64,000 bases of DNA from Pseudomonas pisciculturae. Lineage in GTDB: Bacteria; Pseudomonadota; Gammaproteobacteria; Pseudomonadales; Pseudomonadaceae. Under the pieces are notes generated by a model, which did no database searches, was not told the origin of the DNA, and worked only from the letters and a program-made list of their open reading frames with translations. Both the position numbers and the translations under genes were made by a program. Below are positions 48,886 through 57,970 of the stretch, in pieces (the stretch's first letter is position 1; the number at the start of each line of letters is the position of its first letter). The stretch spans positions 868,001-932,000 of the forward strand of contig NZ_JACVZE010000001.1 in assembly GCF_015461805.1 (NCBI RefSeq), read 5' to 3'.

Positions 48886-51800
48886 TCAAACGGATTTGGG
48901 GATGAGGCGCTCAAACAGCGCCTCCAATGTATTAAAGCGTTCTTCGGCGCGTTCCATCGGCACCATGAACTTGAACAGCGTAGCCCCTTCGAACTTGTAG
49001 CGGTTGGGCTGGCCCTGGATCAGCTTGATCAGTACCAACGGGTCTACCGGTGTCTGCGCTTCGAATTCGATGCGCCCACCTTGCGGCCCGGCATCGACCT
49101 TCTTGATGCCCAACTGCTCGGCCTGCAATTTGAGCAGGGTCAGGCGCACCAGGTTCTTGGTCGGTTCCGGCAACAGGCCGAAGCGGTCGATCATCTCCAC
49201 CTGCAAGTCCTTGAGACCTTCTTCGTCGGTGGCCGAGGCGATGCGCTTGTACAGGATCAGGCGTGCATGCACATCCGGCAGGTAGTCTTCGGGGATCAAC
49301 GCTGGCAAGCGCAGGTTGATTTCCGGGCCACCGCCCAGCGGTTGATCGAGGTTTGGCTGTTCACCCTTGCGGATCGCTTTCACGGCGCGCTCAAGCATCT
49401 CCATATACAGGGTGAAGCCCACGGCCTGGATCTGCCCGCTCTGGCCGTCGCCCAGCAATTCGCCGGCGCCACGGATTTCCAGGTCGTTGGTGGCCAGTAC
49501 AAAACCGGCGCCCAGGTCCTGGGTGTTGGCGATGGCCTCCAGGCGCTTCTCTGCGTCGGAGGTGATCTGTTGGCGTGGCGGCGTGAGCAAGTAGGCATAG
49601 GCCTGGTGGTGACTGCGCCCGACGCGGCCGCGCAGTTGGTGCAACTGCGCCAGGCCGAACTTGTCGGCCCGCTCGATGATGATGGTGTTGGCGCTCGGCA
49701 CGTCGATGCCGGTCTCGATGATGGTCGAGGCGATCAGCACGTTGAAGCGCTTGTGGTAGAAGTCGCTCATCACTTGTTCGAGTTCACGTTCGCGCATCTG
49801 CCCGTGGCCGATGGCGATACGGGCCTCCGGCACCAGTTCAGCGAGGTCGGCGGCGCATTTCTCGATGGTCTTCACGTCGTTGTGCAGGTAGTACACCTGC
49901 CCACCGCGCAGCAGTTCGCGCAGCAGCGCTTCCTTGACCGTGCTTTTGTTCTGCTCCATCACGAAAGTGCGCACCGACAAACGGCGCGCCGGCGGCGTGG
50001 CGATGATCGACAAGTCGCGCATGCCCGACACGGCCATATTCAGCGTGCGCGGAATCGGTGTGGCGGTGAGGGTAAGAATGTCGACTTCACTGCGCAGGGC
50101 CTTGAGCTGTTCTTTCTGGCGCACACCAAAGCGGTGTTCTTCGTCGATGATTACCAGGCCCAGGTTTTTGATCTTCACATCGTCCGACAGCAGCTTGTGG
50201 GTGCCGATCACGATGTCGATCTTGCCTTCGGCCAAGTCGGCAACCGCAGCATTCACTTCTTTGGCCGACTTGAAGCGGCTCATCACTTCGACGGTCACCG
50301 GCCAATCGGCAAAACGGTCGCGGAAGCTGTTGTAGTGCTGTTGGGCGAGCAGGGTGGTTGGGACCAAAATCGCTACTTGGCGGCCGCCGTGCACGGCGAT
50401 AAAGGCCGCGCGCATGGCCACCTCGGTCTTGCCGAAGCCCACGTCGCCGCAGACCAGGCGGTCCATCGGCTTGGGCGCGAGCATGTCGGCGCGTACGGCT
50501 TCGATGGTGGTTTGCTGGTCTGGGGTTTCTTCGAAGGCAAAGCCTGCGCTGAAGGTGGCGTAGTCGGCTTTCGGGTCGGCAAACGCGTAGCCTTCGCGTG
50601 CCGCACGCCGGGCATAGATATCGAGCAGTTCGGCGGCCACATCGCGCACCTGCTCGGCGGCTTTGCGTTTGGCTTTCTGCCAGGTTTCGGAACCCAGGCG
50701 GTGCAACGGCGCCAGGGCGTCGTCGCTGCCGGTGTAGCGGGCGATCAGGTGCAGGCTGGCCACTGGCACATAGAGCTTGGCGCCCTCGGCGTATTCCATG
50801 GTGAGGAATTCGGCGGCCTGGTTGTCGATCTCCAGGGTTTGCAGGCCCAGGTAGCGGCCCACGCCGTGGTCGATGTGCACCACCGGCGCGCCTTCGCGCA
50901 GTTCGGTGAGGTTCTTGATCACCGCGTCGTTGTTGGCGTCGGCGCGTTTTTCGCGGCGACGGCGCTGCATCACGCGCTGGCCGAACAACGGGCTTTCGGC
51001 GATCAGCGCCAGGGCCGGGTCTTCCAGCAGCAAGCCTTCGTCCAGCGGTGCGATGGTGATCGCCAGGCGGTCTTTACCTTTTACAAAGTCTGGCCAGCTG
51101 TCGACGGTTTTCGGGCGCAGCTTCAGGCGTTCCAGCAGCTCCAGCAGCACTTCACGGCGGCCGGCGGATTCGGCGGTAAACAGCACACGGCCGGGGAAGT
51201 CGCCGAGGAAGTTGGACAGCGCTTCCAGCGGCTGATTGGCCTTGGCTTCAATCGCCAGGTTAGGCAGTGCCTGCGCGGGGAAGCGCTCGCGGCCGCTGCC
51301 GGCGTCCACGTCTTGTTGGCTGGCGACCACGCGCGGCCAGCTTTTCAGGCGGGCGAAGCAGTCTTCTACCGGCAGGAACAGTTCGGCGGGCGGCAATAAA
51401 GGTCGGGATGGATCGACGCGGCGCTCTTCGTAGCGGTTGCGCACGTCGTTCCAGAAGTTTTCCGCCGCCTGCTCGATGCCCGGCAGCGAGAACACTTGGG
51501 TGTCCTGGGGCAGGTAATCGAACAGGGTCGAGGTTTCGTCGAAGAACAGCGGCAGGTAGTACTCGATACCGGCCGGTGTAATCCCGCTGCTTAAATCCTG
51601 GAAGATCGGGCAGCGGCGGAAGTCGACGTCGAAGCGTTCACGAAAGCGCGCCTTGAAGCGCGTGACCGCGTCTTTTTGCAGCGGGAACTCGCGGGCGGGC
51701 AGCAGCTTGATCGATTCCACCTTGTCGATGGAACGCTGGTTCTCGGGATCGAAGGTGCGCAGCGTCTCGATTTCGTCATCGAACAGGTCGATGCGGTAGG

Positions 51801-52335
51801 GCAGTTTGCTGCCCATCGGGAACAGGTCGATCAGCGCACCGCGCACCGCGAACTCACCGTGCTCGTACACCGTGTCGACGCAGCGGTAGCCGCTGGCTTC
51901 CAGGCGCGTGCGCATTTGCTCCACATCGAGCTTCTGGCCGACATCCAGCACCAGGCTGCTGCCCAGCAGGAACTTGGTCGGCGCCAGGCGATGCAAGGCC
52001 GTGGTGATCGGCACCACCAGCACGCCGTGGGCCAGTTCCGGCAGGCGGTACAGGCTGGCGATGCGCTGGGAGATGATGTCCTGGTGCGGCGAGAACAGGT
52101 CGTAGGGCAGGGTTTCCCAGTCGGGAAAATGCAGCACCGGCAAATCGGGGGCGAAGAAGCTCAGCTCCTGCTCCAGCCGTTCGGCACTTTGGCTGTCGGC
52201 GGTCAGCAGCAAGGTAAAGCGCTTGGCTGCGCTGGCAGCCTCGGCAATGGCCAGGCTCAGGGCGGCACCGGGCAGGTTGCCCCAGTGCTGTTTGCCTGCC
52301 GCAGCAGGGAGTAGCGGTAGACGCAGGACGGGCAC
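48886..52335 (-). CDS. mfd: Transcription-repair coupling factor Mfd
   Basis: Encodes 1149 residues from a GTG at 52335 with GGAG 11 nt upstream. Domains in order: UvrB-like N-terminus (residues about 10-340), RNA polymerase-binding domain with VVHIDHGVGRYLG, SF2 helicase with Walker A LVCGDVGFGKTEVAMRA, DEEHRFG (IIDEEHRFGVRQKEQLK) and the translocation motifs TIIETGIDVPSANTIIIERAD and QLRGRVGRSHHQAYAY, then the TRCF C-terminal domain. It removes stalled RNA polymerase and recruits UvrA. The strong coding match leaves no doubt. Confidence 0.96.
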   Translation of the reverse strand: MPVLRLPLLPAAAGKQHWGNLPGAALSLAIAEAASAAKRFTLLLTADSQSAERLEQELSFFAPDLPVLHFPDWETLPYDLFSPHQDIISQRIASLYRLPELAHGVLVVPITTALHRLAPTKFLLGSSLVLDVGQKLDVEQMRTRLEASGYRCVDTVYEHGEFAVRGALIDLFPMGSKLPYRIDLFDDEIETLRTFDPENQRSIDKVESIKLLPAREFPLQKDAVTRFKARFRERFDVDFRRCPIFQDLSSGITPAGIEYYLPLFFDETSTLFDYLPQDTQVFSLPGIEQAAENFWNDVRNRYEERRVDPSRPLLPPAELFLPVEDCFARLKSWPRVVASQQDVDAGSGRERFPAQALPNLAIEAKANQPLEALSNFLGDFPGRVLFTAESAGRREVLLELLERLKLRPKTVDSWPDFVKGKDRLAITIAPLDEGLLLEDPALALIAESPLFGQRVMQRRRREKRADANNDAVIKNLTELREGAPVVHIDHGVGRYLGLQTLEIDNQAAEFLTMEYAEGAKLYVPVASLHLIARYTGSDDALAPLHRLGSETWQKAKRKAAEQVRDVAAELLDIYARRAAREGYAFADPKADYATFSAGFAFEETPDQQTTIEAVRADMLAPKPMDRLVCGDVGFGKTEVAMRAAFIAVHGGRQVAILVPTTLLAQQHYNSFRDRFADWPVTVEVMSRFKSAKEVNAAVADLAEGKIDIVIGTHKLLSDDVKIKNLGLVIIDEEHRFGVRQKEQLKALRSEVDILTLTATPIPRTLNMAVSGMRDLSIIATPPARRLSVRTFVMEQNKSTVKEALLRELLRGGQVYYLHNDVKTIEKCAADLAELVPEARIAIGHGQMRERELEQVMSDFYHKRFNVLIASTIIETGIDVPSANTIIIERADKFGLAQLHQLRGRVGRSHHQAYAYLLTPPRQQITSDAEKRLEAIANTQDLGAGFVLATNDLEIRGAGELLGDGQSGQIQAVGFTLYMEMLERAVKAIRKGEQPNLDQPLGGGPEINLRLPALIPEDYLPDVHARLILYKRIASATDEEGLKDLQVEMIDRFGLLPEPTKNLVRLTLLKLQAEQLGIKKVDAGPQGGRIEFEAQTPVDPLVLIKLIQGQPNRYKFEGATLFKFMVPMERAEERFNTLEALFERLIPKSV

Positions 52336-52645
52336 GGAAGGTTGAGCTCCAAGCGTTGCGACAAAGTCGGTAATTGTAACGGTGCGAGGCGCCGTCTGTC
52401 AGTTGCTGACTGAGCCTAATACGGTTTGTAGGAAATGTAGTGGCTAAGACAAACAATGGCGGGTTTTGACTCAATATGTAGTGCCAAAACCTGCGAGGTT
52501 TTCGGAGAGTTACGGACAAGTTGGCGTTGTCGCTTAACTAGTGGCCTTCTGGAACCCGCGTATTTACTGGGCTCCAGCGCGGTGTCATTTTTTCGCAAGC
52601 TGTTTTTGTTGCGGGGCGCGCATTGCTCAGAGGGCAGTCGGGCGG
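52336..52645. other. Intergenic region between mfd and the GAPDH gene
   Basis: About 310 bp with no gene; the plus-strand frame opening at 52541 is only the GAPDH frame extended upstream. A dyad GTCAG-TTG-CTGAC is at 52398-52410, near the mfd start. No further convincing signal was seen before the GAPDH promoter. Confidence 0.5.
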
Positions 52646-52651
52646 CATAAT
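52623..52651 (+). promoter_or_regulatory. Promoter of the GAPDH gene
   Basis: TTGCTC (52623-52628), 17-bp spacer, CATAAT (52646-52651), giving a start near 52658 and a leader of about 33 nt. Confidence 0.6.
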
Positions 52652-52690
52652 GTAGCCCCTTTTTTCTGCCCCTACATGTGGAAGGTTCCC

Positions 52691-54139
52691 GTGACTCAGA
52701 AGCCCGACCAGTGTCTTGGTGAATGGATCGACCGTGAAGCACTCGCAGAAGCGATGATTCCGCTTATCGGCCAGCTGTACCGCAATAACAATGTGGTGAG
52801 CTCGATCTATGGCCGCAGCCTGATCAACCAGTCTGTCATCGCGATTCTCAAAGCTCACCGCTTTGCGCGTCATCGTTCTGCCGACGACAGCGAACTCTCC
52901 GTCCACGAAACATTCCCACTGCTCAAAGCCATGAGCGAGCTCAAGCTCGGCGCGGCTTCGGTAGACCTGGGCAAGTTGGCCTACAAATTCCGTAAAGAAG
53001 GTGCTGGCCGTAGCGCTGAGCAGTTCGTACGCGAAGAGATGGCTGACGTGGTTGGCCAGCAAAACGCCGCTGCCCGTAAAGGCACTGACGTTGTGCTGTA
53101 CGGCTTCGGTCGTATCGGCCGCCTGCTGGCGCGTATCCTGATCGAAAAAACCGGTGGCGGCGACGGCCTGCGCCTGCGTGCCATTGTTGTGCGCAAAGGT
53201 GCCGAGAACGACCTGACCAAGCGCGCCAGCCTGCTGCGTCGTGACTCGGTGCACGGTCCGTTCAACGGCACCATCGTCATCGACGAAGAAAACAACACCA
53301 TTACCGCCAACGGTAACCTGATCCAGGTGATCTACGCGAAGAACCCGACTGAGGTGGACTACACCCAGTACGGCATCAAGGACGCCCTGCTGGTGGACAA
53401 CACCGGCGTATGGCGTGATGCCGAGGGCCTGGGCCAGCACCTGACCTGCCCGGGTATCGACCGCGTTGTCCTGACCGCACCGGGCAAGGGCAAGCTGAAG
53501 AACATCGTGCATGGCATCAACCATGGCGAAATCACCGCTGACGACAAGATCGTGTCCGCCGCTTCCTGCACCACCAACGCCATCGTGCCGGTGCTGAAAG
53601 CTGTGAATGACAAGTTCGGTATCGTTAACGGTCACGTTGAGACGGTTCACTCGTACACCAACGACCAGAACCTGATCGACAACTTCCACAAAGGCGATCG
53701 CCGTGGCCGTAGCGCCGCGTTGAACATGGTGATCACCGAGACCGGTGCTGCCACCGCTGCTGCCAAGGCCCTGCCTGAGCTGGCCGGCAAGCTGACCGGC
53801 AACGCGATCCGCGTCCCGACGCCAAACGTGTCGATGGCCATTCTCAACCTGAACCTTGAGAAAGCCGCCACCCGCGAAGAGATGAACGAGTACCTGCGCT
53901 ACATGGCGCTGCACTCCGATCTGCATAAGCAAATCGACTTCGTCAACTCGCAGGAAGTGGTCTCCACCGACTTCGTTGGCTCGCGCCACGCCGGTGTGGT
54001 GGACGCCGAGGCGACCATCACCCAGGACAACCGTGTTGTGCTGTACGTGTGGTACGACAACGAGTTCGGCTACAGCTGCCAGGTGGTTCGCGTGATGGAA
54101 GACATGGCTGGGGTTAACCCGCCTGCGTTTCCGCGCTAA
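52691..54139 (+). CDS. gapB: Glyceraldehyde-3-phosphate dehydrogenase, long form
   Basis: Encodes 482 residues from the GTG at 52691, preceded by GGAAGG; an ATG five codons earlier (52676) lacks a ribosome site. A helical N-terminal extension of about 130 residues (LGEWIDREALAEAMIPLIGQLYRNN onward) precedes the NAD domain, which starts VVLYGFGRIGRLLARIL at residue 138. The catalytic Cys293 is in SAASCTTNAIVPVLKAV, and the substrate-binding region has RRGRSAALNMVITETGAATA. The extension is typical of one GAPDH class in Pseudomonas and related bacteria. It probably serves gluconeogenesis or glycolysis; the regulatory role of the extension is unknown. Confidence 0.93.
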   Translation: MTQKPDQCLGEWIDREALAEAMIPLIGQLYRNNNVVSSIYGRSLINQSVIAILKAHRFARHRSADDSELSVHETFPLLKAMSELKLGAASVDLGKLAYKFRKEGAGRSAEQFVREEMADVVGQQNAAARKGTDVVLYGFGRIGRLLARILIEKTGGGDGLRLRAIVVRKGAENDLTKRASLLRRDSVHGPFNGTIVIDEENNTITANGNLIQVIYAKNPTEVDYTQYGIKDALLVDNTGVWRDAEGLGQHLTCPGIDRVVLTAPGKGKLKNIVHGINHGEITADDKIVSAASCTTNAIVPVLKAVNDKFGIVNGHVETVHSYTNDQNLIDNFHKGDRRGRSAALNMVITETGAATAAAKALPELAGKLTGNAIRVPTPNVSMAILNLNLEKAATREEMNEYLRYMALHSDLHKQIDFVNSQEVVSTDFVGSRHAGVVDAEATITQDNRVVLYVWYDNEFGYSCQVVRVMEDMAGVNPPAFPR

Positions 54140-54159
54140 CCCTTTGCAGTAAATGAAAA

Positions 54160-54186
54160 GGCCCCGACTGGTTCGGGGCTTTTTTA
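54160..54186 (+). terminator. Intrinsic terminator of the GAPDH gene
   Basis: GCCCCGA and TCGGGGC flank CTGGT, followed by TTTTTTA. Confidence 0.9.
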
Positions 54187-54214
54187 TGCCTGGGAGTTTT
54201 GTGCTGCCTGACAG

Positions 54215-54315
54215 GGCCTCATCGGGGGCAAGCCCCCTCCCACACTGACTGTGTTCACAGGTCTAGATATGTGAATACAGTCAAATGTGGGAGGGGGCTT
54301 GCCCCCGATGAGGCC
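54215..54315. repeat. REPIN-like inverted doublet, outward type
   Basis: GGCCTCATCGGGGGCAAGCC and its complement at the far ends. The spacer is itself a long dyad, GACTGTGTTCACA against TGTGAATACAGTC. It lies between convergent genes. Confidence 0.92.
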
Positions 54316-54330
54316 AGAACTGACACCCTG

Positions 54331-54852
54331 CTAATCCAGCAACCCCTCCGACAACCCCTTGGGCGCCAACCAAATCCCCAGGTAAGCCTTCGCCAATCCA
54401 ACATCGGGGCTACTGAACACCACCTCCCCATTGATCTCCAGATTCAACCCACGCCCAGGGCGAAAATCCAGCGCATAGCGATCACCCTTTTGGATGTCGC
54501 GAAAGCGCGCATGCAGCATGTCCACCTCTGGCTTCAATCGGGCGCTGACTTGCTGGCGCTTCAACGTGGTATTGGCGGCCTTGATCACATCGCTGCGGTC
54601 GATATCGCGAAAGTAATACAGCTCAAGGCGCAGATCCGTTTGTTGCTCCCAGGCAAGCCTTGCGCGCACGTCGGCGGGGGCGTACAGCGCTGCCGCGTAG
54701 ACATCCGCCCAGAGGTAGGTCAGCACCACCTGGTTTTTCAGGGCTGATCCATGGGATTGCGCAGCAAAACCGGCCTGCCGAAGCCGGTCCGCCTCATTGG
54801 CCTGCACCGCGACCGACAACATCAGTAATAAACACAAAGCGACATGTCGCAT
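54331..54852 (-). CDS. Chalcone isomerase-like periplasmic protein
   Basis: Encodes 173 residues from the ATG at 54852 with AGGA upstream; the extension to 54897 lacks a signal. The signal peptide is MRHVALCLLLMLSVAVQA. The mature part (YLWADVYAAALYAPADVRARL, then LELYYFRDIDRSDVIKAA and YALDFRPGRGLNLEINGEVV) matches the bacterial chalcone isomerase-like fold family (Chalcone_3), which binds fatty-acid-like ligands in some cases. The catalytic role is unknown. It is divergent from sthA by 236 bp. Confidence 0.82.
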   Translation of the reverse strand: MRHVALCLLLMLSVAVQANEADRLRQAGFAAQSHGSALKNQVVLTYLWADVYAAALYAPADVRARLAWEQQTDLRLELYYFRDIDRSDVIKAANTTLKRQQVSARLKPEVDMLHARFRDIQKGDRYALDFRPGRGLNLEINGEVVFSSPDVGLAKAYLGIWLAPKGLSEGLLD

Positions 54853-55088
54853 AATGGCCAGTCCTGTAAAAGGTGCGTGCTGGCAGTGTAATTGCATTTT
54901 CCTTACCCTGTAGTGACGGCAAAACTGGCCTACGACGCGACCAAGGGTTAATGTGCGCGGCGTTGAGCCTTATATAGACTGTGCCCCGGTTCACACACTT
55001 GAGCCAAAATGTCCTTCATGACCGCTGGCCGCGGCATGATTTAGCCAGGCGTCCCAACCGTGCGCCTGGCCTGTTCTGAGGAGTACGC

Positions 55089-56483
55089 ATGGCTGTCTAC
55101 AACTACGACGTGGTGGTACTGGGTTCCGGCCCAGCTGGAGAAGGTGCGGCGATGAACGCCGCCAAAGCTGGGCGCAAGGTGGCGATGGTCGATAGCCGTC
55201 GCCAGGTCGGCGGCAACTGCACCCACCTGGGTACCATCCCGTCCAAGGCCTTGCGTCACTCAGTGCGCCAGATCATGCAGTTCAACACCAACCCGATGTT
55301 CCGGGCCATTGGTGAGCCGCGCTGGTTCTCGTTCCCGGACGTGCTCAAAAGCGCCGAGAAAGTCATCTCCAAGCAAGTCGCATCGCGCACTGGCTACTAC
55401 GCCCGTAACCGTGTCGATTTGTTCTTCGGCACCGGCAGCTTCGCCGACGAGCAAACCATCGAAGTGGTCTGCCCCAACGGCGTGGTCGAGAAGCTGGTGG
55501 CCAAGCACATCATCATCGCCACAGGTTCGCGCCCGTATCGCCCGGCCGATATCGATTTTCACCACCCGCGTATCTACGATAGCGACACCATCCTGAGCCT
55601 GGGCCACACCCCGCGCAAACTGATCATCTACGGCGCCGGCGTGATCGGCTGTGAATACGCCTCGATCTTCAGCGGCCTGGGTGTGCTGGTTGAATTGGTG
55701 GACAACCGCGACCAGTTGCTGAGCTTCCTCGACTCGGAAATTTCCCAGGCGTTGAGCTACCACTTCAGTAACAACAACATCACCGTGCGCCATAACGAAG
55801 AGTATGAGCGGGTCGAAGGCCTGGACAACGGCGTGATCCTGCACCTCAAGTCCGGCAAGAAGATCAAGGCCGACGCCTTGCTGTGGTGCAACGGCCGTAC
55901 CGGCAACACCGACAAGCTGGGTATGGAAAACATCGGCGTGAAGGTCAACAGCCGTGGCCAGATCGAAGTGGATGAGAACTACCGTACCTGCGTAGCGAAC
56001 ATCTACGGCGCCGGTGACGTGATCGGCTGGCCAAGCCTGGCCAGTGCGGCGCATGACCAGGGCCGTTCGGCTGCTGGCAGCATCGTCGACAATGGCAGCT
56101 GGCGCTATGTAAACGATGTGCCGACCGGGATCTACACCATTCCCGAGATCAGCTCCATCGGCAAGAACGAGCACGAACTGACCAAGGCCAAAGTGCCTTA
56201 CGAAGTGGGCAAGGCGTTCTTCAAGAGCATGGCGCGTGCACAGATCGCCGGTGAGCCTCAGGGCATGCTGAAGATCCTGTTCCACCGTGAAACCCTGGAA
56301 GTCCTCGGCGTGCATTGCTTCGGCTACCAGGCTTCGGAGATCGTGCACATCGGCCAGGCCATCATGAACCAGCCGGGTGAACTCAATACCCTCAAGTATT
56401 TTGTGAACACCACGTTCAACTACCCGACCATGGCTGAAGCCTACCGGGTAGCGGCCTACGACGGCCTCAACCGGCTTTTTTGA
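55089..56483 (+). CDS. sthA: Soluble pyridine nucleotide transhydrogenase
   Basis: A 464-residue flavoprotein. The N-terminal FAD loop is [21 protein letters not shown]. The usual disulfide region reads [18 protein letters not shown], with only one Cys, which separates SthA from the dihydrolipoyl dehydrogenases and glutathione reductases that have two. The NAD domain has [21 protein letters not shown], and [19 protein letters not shown] is the second FAD motif. It transfers hydride between NADPH and NAD in the cytosol. GAGGAG precedes the ATG. A hairpin follows. Confidence 0.96.
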   Translation: MAVYNYDVVVLGSGPAGEGAAMNAAKAGRKVAMVDSRRQVGGNCTHLGTIPSKALRHSVRQIMQFNTNPMFRAIGEPRWFSFPDVLKSAEKVISKQVASRTGYYARNRVDLFFGTGSFADEQTIEVVCPNGVVEKLVAKHIIIATGSRPYRPADIDFHHPRIYDSDTILSLGHTPRKLIIYGAGVIGCEYASIFSGLGVLVELVDNRDQLLSFLDSEISQALSYHFSNNNITVRHNEEYERVEGLDNGVILHLKSGKKIKADALLWCNGRTGNTDKLGMENIGVKVNSRGQIEVDENYRTCVANIYGAGDVIGWPSLASAAHDQGRSAAGSIVDNGSWRYVNDVPTGIYTIPEISSIGKNEHELTKAKVPYEVGKAFFKSMARAQIAGEPQGMLKILFHRETLEVLGVHCFGYQASEIVHIGQAIMNQPGELNTLKYFVNTTFNYPTMAEAYRVAAYDGLNRLF

Positions 56484-56487
56484 GCGG

Positions 56488-56518
56488 CTCCGGCCGGTGG
56501 CCTGAGCCGGCCGGGGAG
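56488..56518. terminator. GC-rich hairpin between sthA and GDPD
   Basis: CTCCGGCCGG and CCGGCCGGGGAG pair around a 9-nt loop, between convergent genes. There is no U-run, so it is a weak or rho-assisted terminator. Confidence 0.45.
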
Positions 56519-56525
56519 ACCGATT

Positions 56526-57248
56526 TCAGTAATTCTCGAGAGTGGCAGTGGCCAAACCGGGAAAGTCTGTAATCAGGCTATCTACGCCGAAGTCGGCGAG
56601 CCTGCGCATCAGCGCAGGTTCGTTGACCGTCCATACGGACACGTGCAAGCCCTGGCGCTGGGCTTTTTCCAGACGCTCAGGGGTGCACAACGTCCAGTTC
56701 AACGCCAAATACTCGCAACCGTAGTTCTGTGCGACCTTCAACGGGTCGAGCCAGGCGTATTCGGCCACCAGGCCGCGTGACAGGTCGGGGGTGAGCTCAA
56801 CGGCTGCCTTCAATACTTCCCGCGAGCTTGAGGTCACAGTGACCTTGTCCATCAGGCCAAAGCGCACGGCCATTTCGCGAATCGCAAGTACCGTGGTGGC
56901 TGCGCGGGTGCGCGAGGCGCTTTTGACTTCCAGTTGCCAGTGATCGAAGTCGCATTTTTCGAACAGCTCTTCCAGGCGTGGGATCGGGCAGGGCTTGATC
57001 CAGCCCGGGCCGCCTTTGCGTGCGTCCATTTTCACCAGGTCTGCTGCCGAATACTCGACGACCTTGCCGCGCCGGTCGGTGGTGCGTTTGAGGGTGGGGT
57101 CGTGGATGACCATCAACTCGCCGTCCATGGACAGGTGCAAATCCAATTCGCAGCGGCGTACGCCGTGCTTGAGGCACTCCTGAAAGCTGGTCAGGGTGTT
57201 TTCCGGTGCTTCGCCTTTGGCACCGCGGTGGCCGTAGATCAGGGTCAC
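56526..57248 (-). CDS. Glycerophosphodiester phosphodiesterase
   Basis: A 240-residue cytosolic GDPD: no signal peptide. The metal and catalytic residues are in YGHRGAKGEAPENTLTSF (His-Arg), CELDLHLSMDGELMVIHDPTLKRTT (Glu, Asp, catalytic His) and LEVKSASRT (Glu/Lys). It hydrolyses glycerophosphodiesters to glycerol-3-phosphate and an alcohol. The cytosolic form corresponds to E. coli UgpQ rather than to the periplasmic GlpQ, but no ugp genes are near, so no symbol is given. Next to it is the PilZ gene, 43 bp upstream on the same strand. Confidence 0.9.
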   Translation of the reverse strand: MTLIYGHRGAKGEAPENTLTSFQECLKHGVRRCELDLHLSMDGELMVIHDPTLKRTTDRRGKVVEYSAADLVKMDARKGGPGWIKPCPIPRLEELFEKCDFDHWQLEVKSASRTRAATTVLAIREMAVRFGLMDKVTVTSSSREVLKAAVELTPDLSRGLVAEYAWLDPLKVAQNYGCEYLALNWTLCTPERLEKAQRQGLHVSVWTVNEPALMRRLADFGVDSLITDFPGLATATLENY

Positions 57249-57291
57249 AGTTGCTCCTATGCGCCAGCTCGTCTGGCGGGGTGAATGCTAT

Positions 57292-57876
57292 TCAGGTGTC
57301 TTGGGCGTCGCTTTGTTCCCGCGCCAGGCGGCGTTCCTGGGCTTGTTTCTGCAAGATGTAGCGCGCCAGCAGCTGGCGCTGGGCGTCGGTCATGGATTCG
57401 AACTCAGTGCCCACATCAAAACCGTCACCCTTGGGGTCGCAATGCGTCACTCGCGCACGCAGCAACAGGCCGAGCGCCTGGGGCATCAGCACCAGCTTGA
57501 TCGCCAGGTGTGCGCCAGGGGCGAGGGCGGTCGGGTGTTGGAAGTCGATGCCGCCTTCGGAAATGATCACCGGCTGTGGCGCACCGACTTCATTGCGCAG
57601 GCTTTGCGCCATAACCTGGCTAAGGAGGTCAAGGCGTTTGTTCTGGACTTTGAGGAAGGCCGCCAGGCTGCGATCTTTCTCGCTAATCTGGCGCAGCAGG
57701 TGCTGGGCCTCGAATTCGCTCAAGTGCAACTCACTGAGCAGATTGAACAGCGGCGAATCATCCAGCAACACTTCCTTGCTCGCCGCTTCGGGGGCAGACA
57801 GGCTTTTGATTTGAAGTGCGATCATGTCGTCGATACGGTAGTATTCGCGGCGCTCTTCTTCATCTAATGTCGACAT
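57292..57876 (-). CDS. PilZ domain protein
   Basis: A 194-residue cytosolic protein. The N-terminal RxxxR of PilZ is present (EERREYYRIDD, R10-x3-R14). The PilZ barrel contains ISEGGIDFQHP, where the second motif (D/N)xSxxG reads IISEGG, lacking the Asp/Asn. About 70 residues between them are helical (LLSELHLSEFEAQHLLRQISEKDRS), so the RxxxR is separated from the barrel, unlike a minimal PilZ. It may bind cyclic di-GMP or have lost that ability. It is divergent from lolC and beside the GDPD gene. Confidence 0.85.
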   Translation of the reverse strand: MSTLDEEERREYYRIDDMIALQIKSLSAPEAASKEVLLDDSPLFNLLSELHLSEFEAQHLLRQISEKDRSLAAFLKVQNKRLDLLSQVMAQSLRNEVGAPQPVIISEGGIDFQHPTALAPGAHLAIKLVLMPQALGLLLRARVTHCDPKGDGFDVGTEFESMTDAQRQLLARYILQKQAQERRLAREQSDAQDT

Positions 57877-57970
57877 GGCGAACCCCAGCTAGCGTTAATG
57901 GTCTGAGTGTAAAGCTGCTTATCAGACCCCGCCACCGGGACGTCTTCTTTTCCTCCGAACAAGCCCCGAC

